Counted from the first letter of the stretch, positions 1 to 10,839 are shown. The stretch is 64,000 nt of DNA from Nymphaea colorata (GCF_008831285.2 NC_045142.1:22374300-22438299); one strand, 5' to 3'. The notes: generated from the sequence alone by a model not told the origin. A program made the numbers and translations.

Positions 1-574
1 TTAGGCTGGACCAAGGCTTGACAAAGCTATGCTTGGGCTGACCCAAAGCCTTTATCGGCTATCCAAGCTTGGCCTTGTTTAGTTATCGGGTCGGGCCTGA
101 CCATCAACTTCATGTTTATCTTGCATCTGACCCGATATCTAGGGGCGAAGGGAGGGGGCCCCGCCTAGACCGTGGCCCCACCCCAGCTAATAAAAAAAAT
201 ACATTAAAAAAATGAAAAACTTTTAGTTGCATAATGTATTTTTTGGATTCGGGTTTAGTTTGGCCCTACCTGGATAAGTTTGTTGGACCATTTGATCCAC
301 CCTTGGAAAAAATCCTCGCTCTGCCCCTGCCGATATCTATCCTTATTTGAAACTCTTCACATTTCATTTTCTAATATTTTGGAAACCATTGGGAATATGT
401 CAAGAGTTTGTATGGGAGTCGATCTGCTGGCATCATGCCAAAGAATGTGGAAAAAAAAGCATAAAGATATGTATTTGATTTTGGACCAAGTTGAGCCCCC
501 GGTACCAGACCCAGGCCAGCTATCCCTGCAAGTTTTTTTATCTGCCCAGCAGGTCAAATGGGTCCCAATTGTCC
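1..574. other. Unassigned AT-rich edge sequence
   Basis: No gene is visible here. The first 200 bases contain several short words built on GGGTCGGGCCTGACC, a degenerate inverted motif; a similar word pair occurs near 27320-27360. The mirrored partner of this stretch would lie beyond base 64000, so its repeat status cannot be judged from this window. Confidence 0.4.
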
Positions 575-2888
575 ATCTGGTGCCTCGCCCAGTGCCTACC
601 GTCAGAGTCAAGTCGTATTGTTTTGGCAGCATATATAGGACATTTGCTATGAAGTTCCCATTGATCTTGTGTGTGTGAGAGGTTTGCCATCATTGAGAAC
701 TTACTTGTCAGCTAATTAACATTTTTGGGTCATGCATTTGAAAGAACCAAACATGGAATTTTTTGCACCCTTTAGATATGATAAAAGTCATTCAGTGCAT
801 GTGTTTATAGTAATGTAATTAAAATATCATTAGACGCCATACAATGGAGCTAATTGGTCTTCACCTATAAAAATTAAAGACTACTTAAGATATTACTAGT
901 ACTTTTATATGGGACAATTCTAGCATGTCGAATACCCAGTATTGTTAGGTAATTAAAAAGTTAAGAATCTATAGTTGAAAGCACCACAAACTGTTGTTGA
1001 AATCACTATAAACTGTTATAAAAACACACTACCACAAACTATAAACCTTTGCTAATACCCTTCAGTGTCTATATTTTAGCAAATAATTTTTTATTTTGAG
1101 CTATATGACCATATCTAGCATCTGTCAAATTTGAATCCACACACACACACACATGTTCAAATTTGTCATATGTCAGATCCTTACTTATTACTAAAAAAAA
1201 AAATTCGGTCACTAAAGCATGCAGCTGTATTAGCAATAGTGTGTCAGATAGTACCTATTTATGGCACTTTTAGGAATGGTTTATGGTCTGGTCAGTGACA
1301 TATTTTAAATCTTTTAGTCGTCCAACATCTAGAAGATTAAAATGAATATATATGTATATTTGTTTATTTAATATTTATTTATCTATATTTATACTTATAT
1401 TTATATTTACATTTATATTTATATTGGTTCTTCGTTCTTGAAAACGGTAATATTCAAAATGAGTCTTGTTCTTACTAATTTTGCCTGTATTGCTAAAAAT
1501 GATGCAAAACTACAAAAATGCATGGGAGCTCCAACGCTGTGATGCATACCATGTCCCTTCATTTGGGGCCAGAAATGCCACCACCTTCCTTGACCAGAAA
1601 CTGTTCCGATGCGGTCGGGCTGAGTCCCCCTTCCATTATTGATGAAAAAAAATACAAAGAATAAAACAAACAAAAATAAAAATCAACAGAAAAAACACAA
1701 TTAAGAACTAGCCTCCCAGTAAACCTCGACACTCTTGCTCACTAAGCAAAGAGATAGCCTCCAAAGACAAGCGATTTTTGACCACATTGAGGAAAACCTT
1801 CTTCTCACTATTGAGCCTACCAATGAACCAGAGTCACTCTCTTAGTTCATTGACACGAGAACTGAGAGCATGACAGTTTGTGATTAGAGTAACATGACAG
1901 TCTTTAGGAATCCTCTATGTAAGAACAGAATCCATAATTCTGATCATGTTTGATAAAAGAAACCTTTGTACCACCGACCTGGTTTTCCTGATTGGGGAGG
2001 CATTAATCCATAGTAAACCAGCCACTTTATAAACATTTTTAACACATGTAGTGACCACTTCCAGCCCCCACTCATCTCTACTCTGACAATGCCAAAAAGG
2101 ACTGAAAGTTATGGTTTGTAGGCAGATATTTATAGCCTATTTTACATATTTTCCTTATTGTTGTTTATTCATGGTTGATCTTAAGCACCTCTTTAGCACC
2201 ACCTGATTTTTGGAACACCATAGCTTCCAGATTGTGATGTTGAAGCAGGCAAGCCAACACCATCCGAATTCTTTACATGAGAACCTCTTCCTCCACCACC
2301 AGTTCCAGATAGAGAAAAAGTCTATTCTATGGAATTTATCAACCATGAGTAGATGTATTGCTAAATGTTCATGGCATAAGTATAGGAGAAAAGAAGGTGA
2401 GATTGATCTTCACAAGCCCTCCCACACAGAAACAATGGAATACTCCACACGTTGAAGTCTGGCATCAGTAGGTAGACATTAATAACTACAAACAAATGCA
2501 AACCAGTTAGCTCTAGGTAATGCTTTTCCAAACTTGGCTCATAAACTTTACAGGTTTACGATTTTCTTTAGAACAAAGAAAATCTGCACTTTGCATGAGC
2601 CTAAGTTGATGGTAATCTTCAATGCATTGCACATGTCTCCATAGATTTAGCTCAATGTGGCGCTGTATTAGAATTTCCTTAACAGACTTTCAAAGGAAAG
2701 GTTCTGCCTCCCCAAACAGATCCAATGGAATCTGCTTGAGTAAAGATCCCCCATAGGTCTGTCCAGAACTTAGTAAGCTCTCCATTCATCACCTTTCAAG
2801 TAACAGATTAGATCCCACCCAAGAGAAGAAATAGTGGGAAACATTACCACATACCAAGACTTTTCCTACTCAAATATTTCTTCATGCA

Positions 2889-3174
2889 TGTTAGAATATG
2901 TTGCTGTGGGAACCGGATCCATTCCTGGACCCGGTTCTATGGGGCGCGGGTACCGAGGCGGGCTCGGTACCCTAGGCGGCTTCTCCTCTCTCCCTCTTTA
3001 TATTGTCACTTGTGTTTAGTGTTGAATTAAGTGAAATATAATTTTCTCTCTCCTAGGGTTGCGGTGTGCCCCTAGGTCAGAGCCTCCCCGTGGTTTTTCA
3101 CCTCTTTCTGAGGTTTTCCACGTAGATTGTGTGTTCGTTCTCCACTCTCTCTCTGTGTGGTTCGTGTTTCTACA
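2889..3174 (+). repeat. 5' LTR of copia element
   Basis: 286 bp from TGTTAG to TCTACA. It holds two inverted repeats in its U3 half: GAACCGG at 2910-2916 with CCGGTTC at 2931-2937, and GGGTACCGAG at 2948-2957 with CTCGGTACCC at 2963-2972 around a 5-base loop. A TATA-like TTTATATTG follows at 2997-3005 and is the likely promoter. No difference from the 3' LTR was seen. Confidence 0.95.
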
Positions 3175-3189
3175 TGGTATCAGAGCCAG
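3175..3189 (+). other. Primer-binding site (tRNA-iMet type)
   Basis: TGGTATCAGAGCCAG begins directly after the 5' LTR. It is the usual plant copia primer-binding site, complementary to the 3' end of initiator methionine tRNA, and primes minus-strand synthesis. Confidence 0.95.
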
Positions 3190-3631
3190 CGGAGTTGGAG
3201 AAGCGTTTTTTCCAAGGATCGTCAAGTTTTTTCGTCGCCCGACGCCGTTGAAGTTCCGGCGCCGCTGCTGCCCGTGTGACGTCGCCCTGCTTTGCCGCCG
3301 CTGTCCTTTGTTCCGCCGCCGCCGTCCTCTGTTCCGGCGTCGCTGCTGCCCTTGTGACGTCGCCCTGCTCTGCCGCCGCCGTCCTCTGTTCCGCCGCCGC
3401 CGTCCTCTGTTCCGCCGCCCTCTGTTACGCCTCCGCGGTCCTCCGTTCGTCCTGTTCTTTGTTTCTGCCACCGTGGGTGGCCTCTGTGTTGCGCCGTCGC
3501 CTGCTTTACGTTGCCTCTGCCTCATTCCAGCCGCCGTCGCCGCTGCCTCCTTCCCGACGCCGTTGCCTCCTTCCCGACGCCGTTGCCTCATTCCCGCTGC
3601 TGTGCCTCTTGTTGCTGTGTGCTAGTTTGTG
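3190..3631 (+). other. Copia untranslated leader with GC-rich minisatellite
   Basis: A leader of about 440 bases between primer site and Gag start, far richer in G+C than its surroundings and built of CCG-type units. A 78-bp unit starting TTCCGG occurs at 3254-3331 and again at 3332-3409, followed by further partial units. A 20-bp unit (CTCCTTCCCGACGCCGTTGC) is repeated near 3546-3590. Open frames cross it on both strands but look like products of low complexity, not genes. A packaging signal is expected in such a leader; none is recognised. Confidence 0.8.
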
Positions 3632-6600
3632 ATGGCAGAAGCGATGGGGACTCAAAAAGATGCCGTTCTTGACACGGGCAGCGCCTCCAAGACTGAGAAC
3701 GTGCCGCTCCAGGTCACCTCCATCCGTCTGACCAAGGACAATTACCTATCTTGGTCTGCCGCTCTTGAGATTGGGATTACTAGCCGTGGGCGTCTCTCTT
3801 ACATCACTGGCGACAAACCTGCGCCCATTAAATCTGATCCTCAATGGGCGACGTGGGCGTTGGAGGACAGCCAAGTGAAGGTGTGGATTATCAGCTCCGT
3901 GTCATCCGATATTCAGCCCCTCATTCTGCGGAAGCCGACCTCTTTTGATATGTGGACTGTGCTTGCAAAGATGTATGGTCGCAAGAAGAGACATTTGCGC
4001 ACCTATCAGATTAAACGCAGTATTTACTCTCTGACACAGGGTGATTTGTCTGTTGCTGCCTTCTATGCTGCCCTGAAGACCAAGTGGGAGGAGTTAGATT
4101 ATCATGTGACTGATGAGTGGACATGCGGTTCAGATCATTCCCTCTACTGGGAAAAGGAATGGATGGACCGTACGTTTCTGTTTCTGGGAGGCCTGCGGGA
4201 TGAATTTGAGTCTATTCGTAGCCAGATTCTTAATGGTGATGAGATTCCGGGGATAGAGGAAGTATATGCTCGTGTTGAGTCTGAAGAACAACGTCGCCAG
4301 GTGATGCATCTTGACACCGGTCATGGCCCTTCTGCCTTTGTCAGCCGTGCCTCAGGGACTGGGCAGCGTCCTGCCCGACATTGCACTCATTGCCACAAGT
4401 TGGGGCATTCGGTGGATTTCTGTTGGGATCTTCATCCCGAGAAGAGACTGGTCAGAGGTCGTCCTCCCTCTGGCAAGCGTAGCCCTTCTGTGTCTGATTC
4501 CAGTCAGAGCAATTCTTCTAGTGGTGCAAAGTCCAAGTTGTCCCCTGCTCAACTCAAGGAGCTACAGGCGTACATCAGCCGTCTATCTACTACCCCTGAG
4601 GAGTCCTCCACGTCTGAAGGGGCTCAGCTAGCCCAAGCTCTCGTTGCCTCGACTGATCAAGGTAACCCTTCTCTTGGTGATTGGATTGTTGATAGTGGAG
4701 CCACTCACCACATGACAGGGGACTCTAAACTCTTTCAAGAATATCAACTTTCTTCTGGCAAGCAACGCGTGTCTATGGCAGATGGGTCTTCTATCTCTGT
4801 GGCTGGGAAAGGGAGCTTGTCCCTGTTGAACAAATACCGTCTTCACAATGCCCTGCATGTTCCCAATATTCCTGTCAACTTACTCTCTGTCAGCAGTATT
4901 ACTAAAGAATTAAACTGTAATCTGATTTTCTCTGCTGATCATTGTTCCCTGCAGGACTTGGTGACGGGGAAGAAGATTGGGATTGGTTCGGTTACTGATG
5001 GGCTCTACAGGCTGCCGGTACAAGTTGCTTCAGCATTGATTTCTGCCACGAGTGGTCACTTGTCTGGTGTGAACGATAGATCTACTGTTCTGCGATGGCA
5101 CGAGCGTCTTGGACATCTACCCTTCCAGTTAATAAAGAAGTTGTTTCCTCATTTGTTTGCTTCTGTCTCAATTGACTCCTTCGCTTGTGAAGTGTGTCAA
5201 TTGGCTAAACATGTCAGGGCTTCGTACCCTATTTCTTTGAATAAAACCACTCATCCGTTTGCCTTAGTTCATTCCGATGTTTGGGGTCCTTCTGGAGTAC
5301 CCACGTGTGGTGGTTGTCACTATTTTTTGACGCTTATTGATGATTACTCTAGATGTACGTTCGTGTACTTGTTGCGAGAACGTAGTGAGGTTCCAGCAGT
5401 TGTGAAAAACTTTGTTGCCTTTGTTGAGACTCAATTCCATACTACTGTTCAAGCTTTCCGTACGGATAATGCAAGGGAATATGTCTCCCAATACCTTGAT
5501 GAATTCTTGAAAGGCAAGGGTATTGTTCATGAAACCTCTTGTAGTTATACCCCTCCTCAAAATGGTATAGCTGAACGTAAAAATCGTCATCTATTGAATG
5601 TTACCCGGGCCATTATGTTCCAACGTCATGTCCCGAAGCGGTATTGGGGTGATGCACTTCTCACTAGTGCACATCTCATTAACCGTATGCCTACTAGGGT
5701 GTTGGATGGTCAGTCTCCTTATTCTACCCTGTGGCCCACTCAGAATCCGTGGCCTCTTACTCCTCGTGTCTTTGGGTGCAGTTGTTTTGTGCATAATCAT
5801 AGCCCTACTCTCAAAAAACTTGATCCCCGGTCTATTAAAGGAGTTTTCCTGGGGTACTCTTCCACTCAGAAGGGGTATAAATGTGTGGATCCCACTACTT
5901 CCAAAGTGTATGTTTCGAGGGATGTCACATTTCATGAACATGAGTCGTATTTTTCGGTGAATCCTCTTCAGGGGGAGTGTCTTGGGAACAAAGGGGAAGA
6001 GTATTCCTCTAATCAGCTAATTCAGTTTATGGAGTTTTTGGATTACAAGGTTAGTCCCAGTGTGATTGACACGGTCACGGTCAGTAATGAGAAGGGCAGC
6101 CATATGGAAGGGGTCACGGTGGATGCTCAGCCCATTGTTGCCCGGGATCACTTGTTTGGCCAGGTTTATGTCAGAAAGGAGAAAGCTACAGTGGAAGATG
6201 TTGGTGATGAGGATAGAACCAATCCCAATCCTGTGATCTCCCCGGATGACCCAAGTCCATCGAATGAAGAGCTCCCCATTGCTGTGCGCAAAGGCACCAG
6301 GTCATGTACTTCTCACCCTATTCAGAGATTTGTTTCTTATGCTAAGCTCAGTACAAATTACAAATGTTTTATCACAACCTTATCCAAAGTTGTTATTCCC
6401 AGGTCGGTGGATGATGCTAAGGATGATCCCAAGTGGTTAAATGCTATGACAGAGGAGATGGGTGCGTTAGCTAAGAACAAAACATGGGAAGTTGTTGATA
6501 TTCCTAAGGGGACACACCTAGTTGGCTCTAAGTGGGTTTACAACGTGAAGTACAAACCTGATGGCACTGTAGATCGATATAAAGCTCGTTTGGTTGCAAA

Positions 6601-7942
6601 GGGGTTCAGTCAGAAGTATGGAATCGACTATCTTGAGACCTTTGCCCCTGTTGCAAAGTTGAAGACCGTGAGGGTTATTCTTGCTCTTGCTGTGCACAGG
6701 AAGTGGCGCATGGACCAGCTTGATGTTAAAAATGCGTTCTTGAACGGCCATCTGGAGGAAGAAGTCTATATGAGCATGCCTCCCGGGTATGTTCAAGAGG
6801 GAAAATGTTGTCACCTCAAGAAAGCTTTGTATGGCTTGAAGCAGTCGCCTAGAGCTTGGTTTGAGAGACTAAGGATCGTTATGAAGTCTACTGGGTACAA
6901 GGAAGGAAATGGAGATCATACCCTATTCATAAAGCAGAGAGGTGGTCTGGTGAGTCTTCTCCTTGTCTACGTTGATGATATGATTGTCACTGGCAGTGAC
7001 GAAGAAGAAAACAGAAAGATGAAGGAGAGATTATCTAAGGAATTCGACCTCAAGGATCTGGGTAAGCTGAGATACTTTCTGGGGATAGAGATTGCTCGAT
7101 CAGAGACAGGGCTGGTTATGAATCAAAGGAAGTACACTCTTGACTTACTAAAGGAGACAGGCAAACTTGGTTGTAGGCCCTATCTTACTCCTATAGAGTC
7201 GGGAACTAAGATAAGTATCAAGACGGGCACTATTCTGGATGAGGAAGGAAAAGGGCGATATCAGAGGCTAGTAGGTAAGCTTATCTATCTTACTCTAACT
7301 CGCCCTGATATCACGTATGCGGTAAATGTGCTAAGTCAATTTATGCATGCTCCCACGGATTGTCACTGGAAGAGTGCAGAAAGAGTGTTGGGATATCTAA
7401 AGAATGACCCAGGAAAAGGACTGTTGTATACTCGACAGGACAAACTTACCATTGAGGGCTACTCAGATGCAGATTGGGCAGGTTGCACTGACACAAGGAG
7501 GTCTACTACAGGGTATTGTATCTTTCTTGGAGGTAACCTAGTTGTTTGGAGAAGTAAGAGGCAAGAAGTATGTTCGAGGTCTAGTGCGGAGGCTGAGTAC
7601 AGGGCTGTTGCAATGGGGGTTACAGAGATGCTGTGGCTGAAGATTCTTTTGACTGATATTGGTGTGGAATTGGGAGATAAAATGAAGATGTACTGTGACA
7701 ACAAGTCTGCGATTAATCTTGCCAATAATCCAGTTCTACATGACAGGACCAAACATGTGGAGATTGATCGTCATTTTATCCGGGAACGCATTGACTCAAA
7801 GGAGCTGATTCTGCCATATATGAAGTCTGAAGATCAAGTTGCAGACGTCCTAACTAAAGGGCTTTGTACTTCTTCATTCGAAAAGAATGTTAGCAAGCTT
7901 GGCATGTTTGACATGTATGCCAAGCTTGAGGGGGAGTGTTAG
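3632..7942 (+). CDS. Ty1/copia Gag-Pol polyprotein, intact
   Basis: A single frame of 1436 codons encodes the whole retrotransposon machinery. The ATG at 3632 is chosen over the in-frame GTG at 3629. In order: Gag N-terminal region (LTKDNYLSWSAALE); zinc knuckle CTHCHKLGHSVDFC (C-x2-C-x4-H-x4-C, about residue 250); aspartic protease WIVDSGATHHM (about 353); HHCC zinc site (H..H..C..C, about 490-530) leading into integrase, with catalytic D near 549 (HSDVWGP), D near 611 (FRTDNA) and E near 647 (NGIAERKN); reverse transcriptase about 950-1190 with YVDD at 1113; RNase H with SDADWAG (about 1276), SAEAEYRA (about 1319) and CDNKSAI (about 1354). No stop or shift interrupts it. The TAG stop at 7940-7942 lies inside the first six bases of the 3' LTR. 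The element could be autonomous; activity is not shown. Confidence 0.97.
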   Translation: MAEAMGTQKDAVLDTGSASKTENVPLQVTSIRLTKDNYLSWSAALEIGITSRGRLSYITGDKPAPIKSDPQWATWALEDSQVKVWIISSVSSDIQPLILRKPTSFDMWTVLAKMYGRKKRHLRTYQIKRSIYSLTQGDLSVAAFYAALKTKWEELDYHVTDEWTCGSDHSLYWEKEWMDRTFLFLGGLRDEFESIRSQILNGDEIPGIEEVYARVESEEQRRQVMHLDTGHGPSAFVSRASGTGQRPARHCTHCHKLGHSVDFCWDLHPEKRLVRGRPPSGKRSPSVSDSSQSNSSSGAKSKLSPAQLKELQAYISRLSTTPEESSTSEGAQLAQALVASTDQGNPSLGDWIVDSGATHHMTGDSKLFQEYQLSSGKQRVSMADGSSISVAGKGSLSLLNKYRLHNALHVPNIPVNLLSVSSITKELNCNLIFSADHCSLQDLVTGKKIGIGSVTDGLYRLPVQVASALISATSGHLSGVNDRSTVLRWHERLGHLPFQLIKKLFPHLFASVSIDSFACEVCQLAKHVRASYPISLNKTTHPFALVHSDVWGPSGVPTCGGCHYFLTLIDDYSRCTFVYLLRERSEVPAVVKNFVAFVETQFHTTVQAFRTDNAREYVSQYLDEFLKGKGIVHETSCSYTPPQNGIAERKNRHLLNVTRAIMFQRHVPKRYWGDALLTSAHLINRMPTRVLDGQSPYSTLWPTQNPWPLTPRVFGCSCFVHNHSPTLKKLDPRSIKGVFLGYSSTQKGYKCVDPTTSKVYVSRDVTFHEHESYFSVNPLQGECLGNKGEEYSSNQLIQFMEFLDYKVSPSVIDTVTVSNEKGSHMEGVTVDAQPIVARDHLFGQVYVRKEKATVEDVGDEDRTNPNPVISPDDPSPSNEELPIAVRKGTRSCTSHPIQRFVSYAKLSTNYKCFITTLSKVVIPRSVDDAKDDPKWLNAMTEEMGALAKNKTWEVVDIPKGTHLVGSKWVYNVKYKPDGTVDRYKARLVAKGFSQKYGIDYLETFAPVAKLKTVRVILALAVHRKWRMDQLDVKNAFLNGHLEEEVYMSMPPGYVQEGKCCHLKKALYGLKQSPRAWFERLRIVMKSTGYKEGNGDHTLFIKQRGGLVSLLLVYVDDMIVTGSDEEENRKMKERLSKEFDLKDLGKLRYFLGIEIARSETGLVMNQRKYTLDLLKETGKLGCRPYLTPIESGTKISIKTGTILDEEGKGRYQRLVGKLIYLTLTRPDITYAVNVLSQFMHAPTDCHWKSAERVLGYLKNDPGKGLLYTRQDKLTIEGYSDADWAGCTDTRRSTTGYCIFLGGNLVVWRSKRQEVCSRSSAEAEYRAVAMGVTEMLWLKILLTDIGVELGDKMKMYCDNKSAINLANNPVLHDRTKHVEIDRHFIRERIDSKELILPYMKSEDQVADVLTKGLCTSSFEKNVSKLGMFDMYAKLEGEC
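7928..7936 (+). other. Polypurine tract of copia element
   Basis: The purine run GAGGGGGAG abuts the 3' LTR. It is the expected primer site for plus-strand synthesis. It is also coding, since the Gag-Pol frame runs through it. Confidence 0.9.
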
Positions 7943-8222
7943 AATATGTTGCTGTGGGAACCGGATCCATTCCTGGACCCGGTTCTATGGGGCGCGGGTA
8001 CCGAGGCGGGCTCGGTACCCTAGGCGGCTTCTCCTCTCTCCCTCTTTATATTGTCACTTGTGTTTAGTGTTGAATTAAGTGAAATATAATTTTCTCTCTC
8101 CTAGGGTTGCGGTGTGCCCCTAGGTCAGAGCCTCCCCGTGGTTTTTCACCTCTTTCTGAGGTTTTCCACGTAGATTGTGTGTTCGTTCTCCACTCTCTCT
8201 CTGTGTGGTTCGTGTTTCTACA
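7937..8222 (+). repeat. 3' LTR of copia element
   Basis: 286 bp, identical by eye to 2889-3174, including both U3 inverted repeats. Its first bases supply the Gag-Pol stop codon. It is followed by the target-site copy ATGCA. Confidence 0.95.
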
Positions 8223-8256
8223 ATGCATAATGAGTCCCATATGCCCTGGTGAAAAA

Positions 8257-9114
8257 TTAATGTACATCATAGAAACAACAGGTTAGCTTCATTGACCGAT
8301 TTAAGTTTTCTAACACCCAGGCATTTAAATGAGGCTTACCTGCATCTGTCTGTTCCTGTAAAAACCTGCACATAATCTGTTCTATTTTCTTAATGACACC
8401 AAGAGAGCACTTGAATGCCAACACCCAGTAAATACGAAGTGCTTCTAATACTGATTTGATCAGGCAGATCCTTCCTGCATAGGAAAGTAGCATGCGTTTT
8501 CATAAACTTAGTCTACTTTGCATTTTTAAAACAATAAGAATCAGACCAACATTCTCAAATTCGTTGGCTTGGGAGGGAGACCCAAATATCAAGTAGGAAA
8601 CTGTCCAAGTTTAGCCGAACTGAATACAAATACTTGCAATCTTGCTTTGGCCCATATTGAAAGAGAAGAGTGCTGATTTCTGAAGGTTAATCATCATTTC
8701 AGCATGGAGTTCAAATAGAAAAGAAAATTGTAGATGAAGAAAGCCATTCTTGAAGGCTTTTAAGAAAATCAAGATGTCAACAGCATAGATTGTAGAAAAA
8801 ACTCCTTCTATGCCTCTTCCAATATGCGGGACTTCAATCATTCTTCTTTCAATTGCAGCTTGCAATGTACGTGAAAAGATTTTCATGACAATGAGGAATA
8901 AAAATGAAGATAAAGGGAATCCTTATTGTAGACCATGAGAATATCCAAAGTATTCACCTTGATGGTCATCAATCACAAGAGCATAAAAAGCATTTGTCAC
9001 TACTGTCATTACTCTTTGAGTCCAAATAGGATGAAATCCCAAATGCAACATGGCAGCTTGAAAGAAAGTCCAATTGACCCTGTCATATGCTTTTGATAGG
9101 TCTATCTTCAACAT
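8257..9114 (-). pseudogene. LINE reverse transcriptase fragments (left copy)
   Basis: Three open segments carry reverse-transcriptase blocks of a plant L1-type element. 8923-9114 encodes [13 protein letters not shown] followed by a GF..IW..RV segment. 8611-8886 encodes the catalytic box region, where YADD has become YAVD. 8257-8493 encodes the SVLEALRIYW distal segment. They are separated by frame breaks. Loss of an aspartate in the catalytic box predicts no polymerase activity. The mirrored copy at 60400-61400 keeps YADD but is also frame-broken. Confidence 0.8.
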
Positions 9115-10839
9115 AAGCTAGTTGATCCACCCTTAGACATTGCATATACCATCTCAAGCACAAGAAGGAGACATTGATGGATGTTTCTATCTTTCAAAAA
9201 GTCACCTTGCATGTTGGAAATGACCCGCTTTAGTACCCTCTTCATTCTCGAAACCGTGATTCTGAAAATAAATTTCAGTACACTAGTTGCTTAACAAATT
9301 CTAAGTCAAATTTAAGAATTAAGATTATATGACTTCTGCCTAGTTTCTTAACAAACTTTCCTTTCTGAAAAAAAATCTCTAATGGCTACTGTGATATTAG
9401 TCCTTACCGTGTCCCTATTATTTTGAAAGAACGAATTCGGAAACCCATCCAGACCTTGTGCACTATTGGAGTTGGCACCCATAACAGCCTATTACACTTC
9501 TTCATCTGAAATGGGACTTTGGTCGGTTAAGTTTTCTTTTATAAATACGCAGTAACCAACAGCAAGCTGATCCATAATGATTTTTGTTGAGTTGTCACTG
9601 GTAAAAAAATCTTTAAAAATGAGAAGTACATGCTCAAAGAATTGGATCCTCCTCATAAAACTCCCCATCATCCATCTTCATGTGCAAGAGTCTATTTTTT
9701 TTGACATTTTCTTGAACATAGCGTGAAATAGTTTGCTGTTATTATCCCCTTCTTTTAGCCAAGATACCCTAACTTATTTTTTCTAATAAATTTCTTCATG
9801 TCAGAGAGCATCCGCAAGAAAACTTCTAAATGATTTTCAGGGAGAAGTTATGAGAGCCAATATCTTGCCTCTTATAAATTTCAATAAGATCCTTTTCAAG
9901 TATGCTAATTCTGGTATCAACTTTCTCGGTTCTATACTTACTCCAATTACTTATTCATGGTCATACTCTATTCTGTTTTGCCAGAAGTTTAAGCATTATG
10001 CATCGTCTACATTCCACTCTTTGTGCTCTTGTAATAATGACCTTACAACTAGGTTAACACTCTTAATAAAGGAAGTAGTTAAATCTTTGTCTTCTCCTGC
10101 ATGCGGTTTTAAAGATATTCAATTTAAATGTAAAAGAGAAGCTCTGAGTGGTCTAAAGAACTTCTTGGTTCTACCAAAAGCTGCCTGCAATATCCAACTT
10201 GCTCAATCCAAGAATTACATCTATCTAATTTGCCTTGAACCAGCGCTGTCGGGCTGCAGAGATTGGTTCAAGTGAATGCTCTGTTTCAGTCCATAATCTC
10301 CCTTGGTCCAGCATCTTGAATGAATCCATTGAATGCTAAACAAGCTTGTCTAGCAGGGGCAGGCCCATTTTTCAAACTCCTTACAAACTGAATTAAAATC
10401 TTTCATGATAATACTAACTTTTGTATATTGGCAATAACGATATTTAACATAACCAATTGGTCTTTGCGAATTCTAAAGTCAGGGTGAAGATACACTCCTA
10501 TTGTATCAAAGTTGAGATTGGAAGCCTTATGAATAAACAAACAATCCATCTAAAATTTATTAAATTTGCAACTAGTCAATCTAAAATCAGTCTGTCTATA
10601 AGCACAGACAATTATGGCCCAACTAAGATTCGTATCAATATTAGATTCAAAAGAAAACTCCTTGTAGCGATTGCAAAAAGATTTGATGTTGTCCGCAATC
10701 AACATGATATCGAAACATGAAAACGATCTCAAGTTGATTACATTTCATCCTTTTGCCAAAATCTCTCTAGGTTGTTAGATTAGCAAGCCCTCTAACATTC
10801 CAACTATCAAACTTCATTTGATGGCAATTGGCAACTCCT

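Larger units (their letters stand above)
2884..8227 (+). mobile_element. Intact young Ty1/copia LTR retrotransposon with 5-bp target duplication
   Basis: The element proper is 2889-8222 (5334 bp), flanked by the direct repeat ATGCA at 2884-2888 and 8223-8227. It has two 286-bp LTRs beginning TG and ending CA that look identical base for base, a tRNA-Met-type primer-binding site, one uninterrupted Gag-Pol frame and a purine tract just before the 3' LTR. The mirrored arm near 61405-61425 holds the unoccupied site with a single ATGCA. The insertion therefore happened after the arms duplicated, or at least in one arm only, and is recent. Its orientation is opposite to the LINE it sits in. Its size would suit a compact lineage such as Ale or Ivana, but I have not assigned it. 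Confidence 0.97.
575..10838. repeat. Left arm of large inverted duplication, block 1
   Basis: This block matches the reverse complement of about 58735-64000 in order, apart from the copia element at 2889-8222, which only this arm carries. Anchors seen directly: the edge near 575-640 mirrors the last 40 bases of the window; the YADD reverse-transcriptase segment at 8611-8886 mirrors 60709-60990; the word at 10460-10510 mirrors 59060-59115. Homology runs past the 3' end of the LINE into its flank (about 575-1600), so two independent LINE insertions do not explain it. Agreement is about 90 % over short stretches compared by eye. Confidence 0.9.
1600..10838 (-). mobile_element. Decayed L1-type LINE, left copy, interrupted by copia
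   Basis: This is a non-LTR retrotransposon remnant on the minus strand. Read from high to low coordinates it shows the endonuclease start (WNVRGLA near 10800), a connector (about 9600-10300), reverse-transcriptase blocks ([10 protein letters not shown] near 9100; a YADD-type box read here as YAVD near 8780), and a zinc-finger-like distal segment rich in Trp and Cys (about 2155-2340). Frames are broken by many stops and shifts. The endonuclease start is cut at 10838; a displaced fragment of the same region lies at 22300-22530. The 3' end is placed near 1600, where an A-rich tract follows a pyrimidine-rich 3' UTR; this limit is approximate. The copia element at 2889-8222 is inserted in the distal part. 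Confidence 0.75.

Noticed and set aside
3016-3591. 191-codon minus-strand frame rich in Arg (RRRNRGRR repeats) in the copia leader
   Set aside because: It is the complement of the CCG minisatellite; low complexity, antisense to the LTR transcript, and matching no family.
3629-3631. GTG as start of the copia polyprotein
   Set aside because: An ATG follows immediately at 3632; plant translation would use it.
3059-3632. Plus-strand frames of 118 and 188 codons in the copia leader
   Set aside because: Built on the same GC-rich tandem repeat; no Gag-like content and no agreement with copia leader biology.
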